NCBI GenBank assembly: GCA_021443235.1
Contig: JABUUJ010000029.1
Span: forward strand, 65,246-91,379
Direction: 5' to 3'
Length of the DNA stretch: 26,134 nucleotides
Source: Muribaculaceae bacterium
Lineage (GTDB): Bacteria > Bacteroidota > Bacteroidia > Bacteroidales > Muribaculaceae
The notes beneath the pieces are model-generated. The model searched no databases and was not told where the DNA came from. It worked only from the letters and a program-made list of their open reading frames with translations. Both the position numbers and the translations under genes were made by a program. This document shows positions 21,795-26,134 of this stretch, piece after piece. How positions within the stretch are numbered: position 1 is the first letter of the stretch; each line of letters starts with the position of its first letter.

Positions 21795-22190
21795 ATGAAA
21801 CGATTACTTAACATTCTCATTCTCTCTATGGTAGTAGTTTGCGCTTGCTGCGCTGCCACTCCAAAGAAAAAAATCGCCAAAACCAGCAACAACGTCTATT
21901 ATGTGGTTGTAGGCAGTTTCAGTAACCTTGAAGGTGCAAGGGAGTTTCTCTATTCCTGCCCCGACGTGCTAAACGGGCCCATCTACGAGGCCGACAACAA
22001 GGGCGTAACATCCTATCGCGTGTGCCCGTCGTGCTTCTACACTAAGAAGAACGCCCAAAAAGAGGCAGCCTCTCTCAAAAGCTACCTCGGCATCAACGCA
22101 TGGGTGTGGACCAGCAACGGACTCGCCAAGTGCGCCGAGCAAGGAACCGCCCTCAACGGCGACCCCAACCCCCTCACCCCCCAAAAATAA
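21795..22190 (+). CDS. SPOR-domain envelope protein
   Basis: The true start is the ATG at 21795, giving 131 residues; the frame is open upstream, but that part overlaps the methyltransferase gene in another phase. A hydrophobic signal (MKRLLNILILSMVVVCACCA) leads to a Lys-rich segment and a single SPOR-like domain. YYVVVGSFSNLEGAREF is the first strand and helix, and the second half reads CFYTKKNAQKEAASLKSYLGINAWVW. SPOR domains bind glycan strands of peptidoglycan stripped of peptides, usually at division sites. Cys residues at the end of the signal could be a lipobox (VCAC is imperfect) or precede a signal peptidase I site. Unusual are the two further Cys in the SPOR domain (SCP and CPSC). 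It is probably translated from the methyltransferase transcript. Confidence 0.78.
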   Translation: MKRLLNILILSMVVVCACCAATPKKKIAKTSNNVYYVVVGSFSNLEGAREFLYSCPDVLNGPIYEADNKGVTSYRVCPSCFYTKKNAQKEAASLKSYLGINAWVWTSNGLAKCAEQGTALNGDPNPLTPQK

Positions 22191-22215
22191 TCCATCGGGT
22201 ATCTCTAAAACCACA

Positions 22216-22306
22216 TTTATCCCCCTATAAGGGGACAAATTCGCCATTTTTATCCCCCTATAGGGAGATAAATTCCCCGTTTTTATCCCCTTATAAGGAG
22301 ATAAAT
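22216..22306. repeat. Three 25-bp imperfect palindromes at exact 33-bp spacing
   Basis: Units begin at 22216, 22249 and 22282. Each reads TTTATCCCC(C/T)TATA followed by the near-complement ending (A)TAAAT; the spacers of 8 bp differ. The palindromes keep their symmetry although their bases vary (CCCCCTATAAGGGG, CCCCCTATAGGGAG, CCCCTTATAAGGAG). They lie after the SPOR gene and before the bidirectional terminator. Confidence 0.93.
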
Positions 22307-22401
22307 TCTCCAAAATGTACCTAAAAAACATAATTATCGTTAATCCTACTCCAGTTCTAACACCGATAAAAATTAATGGAAAATTAATTAATGGAAAAAA
22401 T

Positions 22402-22435
22402 CCCCACCATCGGTGCAGCGACCAAGATGGTGGGG
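22402..22435. terminator. Bidirectional intrinsic terminator between the SPOR gene and glnS
   Basis: CCCCACCATC (22402-22411) pairs with GATGGTGGGG (22426-22435); inside, GGT and ACC add a second 3-bp stem. TATTTTTG follows on the plus strand and ATTTTTTC on the minus strand, so the hairpin can end both converging transcripts. Confidence 0.8.
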
Positions 22436-22466
22436 TATTTTTGTGAAAATATCCAGCGACAGGATG

Positions 22467-24185
22467 TTAGCCGTTTTTCTGCGCCTTCGCCCAGCTGTCC
22501 TTCAGACTAATGGTGCGGTTAAATACCAGATGCCCGGGCTTGCTGTCGGGATCCACGCAGAAATAGCCGATGCGCTGGAACTGATACTTGTCCTCAACCT
22601 GCGCGGTCTCGGCAAGAAACGGCTCGATCTTAGCGTTATTTATCACCTTTAGCGAGTCGGGGTTCAGCAGCTCACGGAAGTCGCGCTCGGCCTCGGCCGA
22701 CGGGTTCTCAACCGAGAACAGGCGGTCGTATATGCGCACCTCGGCATCCACCGCATGCTCGGCGCTCACCCAGTGCAGCGTGCCCTTTACCTTGCGGTTG
22801 CCACCCTCGGTGCCGCTCAGCGTGTCGGGGTCATAAGTACACTGAATCTCAGTGATATTTCCTTCGGCATCCTTAGTGCAGCCAGTGCACATCACGATGT
22901 AGGCACCCTTCAGTCGCACCTCCTTGCCAGGCGTCATTCTGAAGAATTTCTTGGGGGGCTCTTCCATGAAGTCCTCGCGTTCAATAAATATCTCGCGCGT
23001 GAAAGGCATAGCGTGCTTGCCGGCGTTTTCCTGCTCGGGGTTATTGTCCATTTCAAGCATTTCGACCTTGCCCTCGGGATAGTTGGTGATAACTACTTTC
23101 ACAGGGTCGAGAACAGCGCTCACGCGATTGGCGTTCTTGTTCAGGTCCTCGCGAATGGCGTGCTCCAGCAGGCTGATATCGTTCAGCGCCTCATACTTGG
23201 TGTAGCCAATGGCATCGATAAAGTTTTTGATCGACTGAGGGGTGAAGCCGCGACGACGCAGACCGCAGATCGTGGGCATGCGTGGGTCGTCCCAGCCTGC
23301 CACAAGACCTTCCTTCACCAGCTGCAGCAGCTTGCGCTTGCTCATCACGGTGTAGGTGAGGTTGAGACGGTTAAACTCAATCTGGCGTGGGCAGTATTGC
23401 TCCACAGTGTCGGTGGCCAGCAGTTTCACAAAGTAATCATAAAGAGGACGGTGAGGCACAAACTCAAGCGTGCATATCGAGTGGGTGACGCCCTCAAAGT
23501 AGTCGCTCTGACCGTGCGCAAAGTCATACATGGGATACACCTTCCACTTATCACCTGTGCGCCAGTGCGGGGTCTTGATGATGCGATACATGATGGGGTC
23601 GCGGAAGTGCATGTTGCTCGACGCCATGTCAATCTTGGCACGAAGCACGCGACTGCCCTCGTCAAACTCGCCCTTGTTCATCCTCTCAAAGAGATCAAGG
23701 TTCTCCTCCACCGAGCGCTCGCGATAGGGACTGTGGGTGCCTGGCGTGGTGGGTGTGCCTTTCTGCTTGGCAATCTCCTCGCTGCTCTGGTCGTCAACAT
23801 AGGCCATGCCGAGCTTAATCAGATCAATAGCAAAGTCATAGAGCTTCCCAAAGTAGTCGCTCGCATAGTACAGCCTGTCGCCCCAGTCATAACCCAGCCA
23901 GTGGATGTCGCGCATAATCGACTCAACATACTCGGTGTCCTCCTTCTGAGGGTTGGTATCGTCAAAACGCAGGTTGCACGTGCCGCCCATTAGCTCGGCT
24001 ATGCCAAAGTCCATGCATATGGCCTTGGCGTGGCCAATGTGCAGATAACCATTTGGCTCGGGCGGAAAACGGGTGTTAAGGCGCCCGCCATTCTTGCCCG
24101 CCGCCAAATCGTCGGCAACCAGTTGCTGAACAAAATTCAGTTGCTTCTTCTCCTCAACAGGAGCGTTGTTAACATTTTCTGCCAT
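22467..24185 (-). CDS. glnS: Glutaminyl-tRNA synthetase
   Basis: This is a 572-residue class I aminoacyl-tRNA synthetase. The HIGH motif is at residues 49-52 in FPPEPNGYLHIGH, and the KMSKS equivalent is VMSKR near residue 281 in NLTYTVMSKRKL. The order of Rossmann halves, connective region and two C-terminal anticodon-binding beta-barrels (from about 340, ending near VFNRTISLKDSW) matches E. coli-type GlnRS at normal length. The GlnRS-specific signals (DDTNPQKEDTEYVESI and the PMYDFAHGQSD block) are kept, so GluRS is excluded. A short acidic N-terminal extension precedes the catalytic core. A TAATTTTG promoter element lies 31 nt upstream, and the gene ends at the bidirectional terminator; it is probably monocistronic. 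Confidence 0.98.
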   Translation of the reverse strand: MAENVNNAPVEEKKQLNFVQQLVADDLAAGKNGGRLNTRFPPEPNGYLHIGHAKAICMDFGIAELMGGTCNLRFDDTNPQKEDTEYVESIMRDIHWLGYDWGDRLYYASDYFGKLYDFAIDLIKLGMAYVDDQSSEEIAKQKGTPTTPGTHSPYRERSVEENLDLFERMNKGEFDEGSRVLRAKIDMASSNMHFRDPIMYRIIKTPHWRTGDKWKVYPMYDFAHGQSDYFEGVTHSICTLEFVPHRPLYDYFVKLLATDTVEQYCPRQIEFNRLNLTYTVMSKRKLLQLVKEGLVAGWDDPRMPTICGLRRRGFTPQSIKNFIDAIGYTKYEALNDISLLEHAIREDLNKNANRVSAVLDPVKVVITNYPEGKVEMLEMDNNPEQENAGKHAMPFTREIFIEREDFMEEPPKKFFRMTPGKEVRLKGAYIVMCTGCTKDAEGNITEIQCTYDPDTLSGTEGGNRKVKGTLHWVSAEHAVDAEVRIYDRLFSVENPSAEAERDFRELLNPDSLKVINNAKIEPFLAETAQVEDKYQFQRIGYFCVDPDSKPGHLVFNRTISLKDSWAKAQKNG

Positions 24186-24215
24186 ATATTCTGTCTAAAA
24201 TTGGATTTCAAACTG

Positions 24216-24223
24216 CAAAATTA
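24216..24223 (-). promoter_or_regulatory. Putative Bacteroidetes -7 element for glnS
   Basis: The minus strand reads TAATTTTG (TAnnTTTG), 31 nt upstream of the glnS start. No matching -33 TTTG at standard spacing is evident. Confidence 0.45.
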
Positions 24224-24294
24224 CAAAATCTCCCACACATAAACATAAATATCCCACAAAATTCTATTCGAAACATCGCGCAACCCGCCTATGC

Positions 24295-25071
24295 CTATGC
24301 CACAGGCGCAACGCAACCTTGAAGCAGATGCTTGCGCAGCTTGTTGCACATCGGGATGAATATCACCACCGACACCAACCCCGATATCACTCCGCATGTG
24401 ATGGGCACCAGTGACGCCATCGCAAGGTCAAGATGCTCCTTGGTGAGCACCACCGAGCCCCACTTGATGGCCTGGCGACGCAGCACGATAAACACGCTCT
24501 GCGACATCTTCGTCACCAGCCTCGGGCCAAGTCGCTTCACGGCCTGCTTGCCAAGCCACCCTCCCACGCTCTTCATCTTCTGCAAGATAGGGTATTTGCC
24601 CACCATCAACCCGCTGCTCTCTATCGCAATGATTTTCTCCATGCTCTCGCCGCGGTCGTTGTTCAGGTCGCACTCCTGGCCATAGAGCATCATCACCTTT
24701 TGCATCGCAATGTAGAGCACGCACTGGAATATCGCAAGGTCAAGGCACACCGAGAGTATCGTAATCCACAGGTCCTCAGGAACAAGCGTCAGCGCAAACG
24801 ACACCACAAACACCATGATGCCGCAACGCCACATCAGCCGACGGTACTCCTTGCGCACCTCTTTCTCGTCAAGCACTGCCATGGGCGACTCTCTCATTGC
24901 CACCGCCAGCAGCGTGCCGTCGTCATCGGGGTAATAGCGCTTCACAAGGCGGCGCAAGTACCGGTCCCGGTTCACCTTGTTAAACCTGAACCGGAGCAGT
25001 TGAGACAGTAGCCACTCATATTTCTTGAGTGCCCAGTCCACCCACGCCATCACGCGATCCTTAATTTTCAT
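24295..25071 (-). CDS. Membrane protein of unknown function
   Basis: I do not recognise this 258-residue protein. A basic, helical N-terminus (1-75; many Arg/Lys/Trp, with RYYPDDDGTLLAVAMRESPM) precedes two closely spaced hydrophobic segments (about 84-100 and 104-122). A middle cytoplasmic-type part follows, then an amphipathic helix set (KRLGPRLVTKMSQSVFIVLRR) and a last hydrophobic segment (about 220-242) before a basic end. The Gly/Lys-rich central helices recall EcsC-like proteins, but no signature allows that call. Its ATG overlaps the stop of a 38-codon gene by 4 nt (ATGA), and GAGG lies 7 nt before it, a good Shine-Dalgarno for a group that seldom uses one. glnS is the next gene downstream, with its own promoter. 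Confidence 0.75.
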   Translation of the reverse strand: MKIKDRVMAWVDWALKKYEWLLSQLLRFRFNKVNRDRYLRRLVKRYYPDDDGTLLAVAMRESPMAVLDEKEVRKEYRRLMWRCGIMVFVVSFALTLVPEDLWITILSVCLDLAIFQCVLYIAMQKVMMLYGQECDLNNDRGESMEKIIAIESSGLMVGKYPILQKMKSVGGWLGKQAVKRLGPRLVTKMSQSVFIVLRRQAIKWGSVVLTKEHLDLAMASLVPITCGVISGLVSVVIFIPMCNKLRKHLLQGCVAPVA

Positions 25072-25184
25072 AGAAAAACCTCGCTTATATACCTATTTAA
25101 CTCTATTGGAATTGCAACATCTGACCGGTCGCAATTTGCGACCAGTTCGCTGGAGGTTGTTTTATGTTGTTTCTTTTCTGCCAT
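25068..25184 (-). CDS. Small ORF (38 residues) overlapping and coupled to the membrane protein gene
   Basis: ATG at 25184, then 37 further codons, stop TGA at 25070-25068 sharing ATGA with the start of the downstream membrane protein gene. An in-frame TGA upstream fixes the ATG as the only start. The peptide is hydrophilic (begins MAEKKQHKTTSSELV, ends RYISEVFL) with no signal or membrane segment. I know no family for it. Support is the 4-nt overlap, the fitting promoter element about 76 nt upstream, and codon use like the neighbours. Against it are its short length and the fact that a perfect hairpin (25124-25146) lies in its middle, which might mean the region is a structured leader instead. 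It could be a leader peptide whose translation frees the next start. Confidence 0.5.
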   Translation of the reverse strand: MAEKKQHKTTSSELVANCDRSDVAIPIELNRYISEVFL

Positions 25185-25259
25185 AAATTCTACACTTGGA
25201 CGTCACAATTTGTCTGTTAGGTCCTGTGTCTTTGGTTGTCAAAGCCTTTAACTTTGGTG

Positions 25260-25267
25260 CAAATATA
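25260..25267 (-). promoter_or_regulatory. Putative Bacteroidetes -7 element for the small ORF/membrane protein
   Basis: The minus strand reads TATATTTG (TAnnTTTG), 76 nt upstream of the small ORF start. A TTG lies 22 nt further upstream, close to but outside the usual -33 spacing. Confidence 0.4.
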
Positions 25268-25409
25268 CCATTTATTTCTGATATTCCAGCAATTTTGCAT
25301 AAGAATAATGTCTTTTTGACCGAATTTTATACAGCCCAAAATAAATTGTGAAAAATTCATGCTCTTGGACCTAAAAATCGTGCAAAAAATCATTTTAATG
25401 GGGCGTTTT

Positions 25410-25441
25410 TTTGGTTTTCTTTGGGCGATTCCTTAACTTTG
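25410..25441 (+). promoter_or_regulatory. Canonical Bacteroidetes promoter of the first HU gene
   Basis: TTTG at 25410-25413, then 20 nt, then TAACTTTG at 25434-25441. This is the full Bacteroides-type -33/-7 pair with standard spacing. It would give a short leader of about 20 nt before the ATG at 25470. It is the best-formed promoter in the window. Confidence 0.75.
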
Positions 25442-25469
25442 CATTTCTAAAACCCTTTTTTCACTGGAA

Positions 25470-25742
25470 ATGGAGAATAAAAAACTTGTGAGCCTATTGG
25501 CCGAGAAATTGGGACGAAGCGACGACGACGTGAACAAACTGCTCGACGCCTTCACTGGCGTCGTGGCATCGCGCTGCGGCGAGCTCGACAGCATCGCAAT
25601 CCCAAGCTTCGGCACCTTCGAGCCTAAAAAGAAAAACGAAAGGGTAGTGGTCAACCCAAGCACCGGCAAACGGATGCTCGTGCCGCCCAAGGTCGTCATG
25701 TCGTTCAAAATCAGTAACGTGCTGAAAAACAAACTCAAGTAA
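25470..25742 (+). CDS. HU-family DNA-binding protein
   Basis: This is a 90-residue protein of the normal HU/IHF length. The N-terminal two-helix dimerisation part (MENKKLVSLLAEKLGRSDDDVNKLLDAF) leads to the first beta-strands with IAIPSFGTFEPKKK. The DNA-binding arm follows with the conserved RVVVNPSTGKRM, in which the Asn-Pro at the tip intercalates to bend DNA; VPPKVVMSFKISNVLKNKL closes the fold. It organises the nucleoid as a homo- or heterodimer. It has a canonical promoter and lies 4 nt before a second, longer HU-family gene, with which it is surely cotranscribed and may pair. Confidence 0.95.
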   Translation: MENKKLVSLLAEKLGRSDDDVNKLLDAFTGVVASRCGELDSIAIPSFGTFEPKKKNERVVVNPSTGKRMLVPPKVVMSFKISNVLKNKLK

Positions 25743-25746
25743 CATC

Positions 25747-26134
25747 ATGAACAGCAAGATTACCTTCCCCGAACTCATCGACCTCGTCGCACAGGCCACC
25801 AACACGTCTAAACGCATGAGCGAACTGTTCCTTAAGGAACTTTTCGCTACTGTGTCACAGGCTCTTATCGACGGTGAAAGCGTCAAAATTAAAAACTTGG
25901 GACAATTCAAGGTCGAAGAAGTGAAACCGCGAAAAAGCGTCAGCGTAAACACCGGTCAAGAGGTCGAAATACCTTCTCACAACCGCATCACCTTCACCCC
26001 GGCTAAATCGCTTGCCGATGCCATCAACGAGCCCTTCGCCCACTTCGAGACCGTCGTCCTTCACGACGACCTCACCGACGAACAGCTCAACGCCCTCGAC
26101 ACCGAAACTCCCCCCGCAGTCGAGACCCCAGTAG
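25747..26134 (+). CDS. HU-family DNA-binding protein with C-terminal extension (partial)
   Basis: The frame opens at ATG 25747, 4 nt after the first HU gene ends, and runs off the window after 129 codons, so the end is missing. Residues 1-95 form an HU fold: MNSKITFPELIDLVAQ helix, SKRMSELFLKELFATVSQAL helix, then VKIKNLGQFKVEEVKPRKSV and a DNA-binding arm with VNTGQEVEIPSHNRI before FTPAKSL. The arm-tip proline position is Asn-Thr-Gly rather than the usual Asn-Pro-x-T-G, so DNA bending may differ. After the fold, an acidic, Pro-rich tail begins (DDLTDEQLNALDTETPPAVETP), unlike normal 90-residue HU. Bacteroidales have such extended HU proteins, sometimes with SPOR or other C-terminal parts; this one cannot be judged because it is cut. 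Confidence 0.88.
   Translation, partial: MNSKITFPELIDLVAQATNTSKRMSELFLKELFATVSQALIDGESVKIKNLGQFKVEEVKPRKSVSVNTGQEVEIPSHNRITFTPAKSLADAINEPFAHFETVVLHDDLTDEQLNALDTETPPAVETPV

Larger units (their letters stand above)
25185..25469. other. 285-bp AT-rich divergent promoter region
   Basis: No gene is visible. It contains a TAnnTTTG element for the leftward small-ORF/membrane-protein transcript (25260-25267) and the canonical promoter of the rightward HU gene (25410-25441). A second rightward TAACTTTG is at 25249-25256, without a correctly spaced -33 box or any ORF directly after it. Confidence 0.6.

Noticed and set aside
22216..22306. CRISPR with three 25-bp repeats
   Set aside because: Spacers are only 8 bp, and the repeats vary among themselves while keeping symmetry.
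22315..22446. 43-codon plus-strand ORF after the palindromes
   Set aside because: It runs through the bidirectional terminator hairpin and has no start signal or recognisable character.
25231..25256. Second rightward promoter (TTTG ... TAACTTTG)
   Set aside because: The spacing between the boxes is only 14 nt and no gene or ORF follows directly; a small RNA cannot be excluded.

Overview
The window reads as chromosomal DNA of a Bacteroidales bacterium. It is most like the gut Muribaculaceae or their relatives, although the family-level placement is inference. The reasons are: promoter elements of the Bacteroidetes type (TAnnTTTG, once with a TTTG box 20 nt upstream), an outer-membrane TamL lipoprotein next to TamB, a FISUMP-type lipoprotein with a C-G-K-D-D-D export signal, a DcaP-like porin, few Shine-Dalgarno sequences, and about 50% GC genes separated by AT-rich spacers. 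There is no rRNA, tRNA, insertion sequence, phage or CRISPR array that I can support.

Layout. 1-3632 (+): the end of tamB, tamL and a patatin-like lipase, tightly spaced as an outer-membrane biogenesis cluster. 3740-9950 (-): an SDR dehydrogenase, a DcaP-like porin, an overlapping pair (outer-membrane protein plus lipoprotein metallophosphoesterase) and a secreted GH20 hexosaminidase. 10375-13170 (-): a secreted CE1-like esterase, an unknown secreted protein and a FISUMP lipoprotein. 13352-20076 (-): a compact run in the order tsaC/sua5, sugar transferase, CLC channel, AlbA_2/Schlafen-like ATP-binding protein, fmt. The AlbA_2 gene is much more AT-rich than its neighbours yet sits 2 nt from each of them. 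20255-22190 (+): a secreted FMN-binding-domain protein, a SpoU/TrmH methyltransferase that seems to start with TTG, and a SPOR-domain protein. 22467-25184 (-): glnS, a membrane protein, and a 38-codon gene overlapping the membrane protein's start. 25470-26134 (+): two tandem HU-family genes, the second cut by the window edge.

The most unusual signal lies between the genes. Many spacers carry arrays of 7-bp or 9-bp words in which one or two positions alternate while the register is kept: TAAAC(AC/TA) x29, the same family inverted at another locus, A(T/A)TAGCC at three loci, AAACTTGA(A/T/C) x13, and one array that mixes 7- and 9-bp words, all beginning CTTG. Separate from these are three 25-bp palindromes spaced exactly 33 bp apart and a tandem 33-bp duplication. 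None is interspersed with unique spacers, so they are not CRISPR. I know of no established function for them.

How the genes fit together: most of the window concerns the cell envelope (outer-membrane assembly, porin, lipoproteins, secreted glycan- and ester-cleaving enzymes, a polyprenyl-phosphate sugar transferase, a SPOR protein). This is interleaved with translation housekeeping (tsaC, fmt, glnS, rRNA/tRNA methyltransferase) and nucleoid proteins. No SusC/SusD pair is present, so the GH20 and esterase genes are not in a recognisable polysaccharide utilisation locus here.
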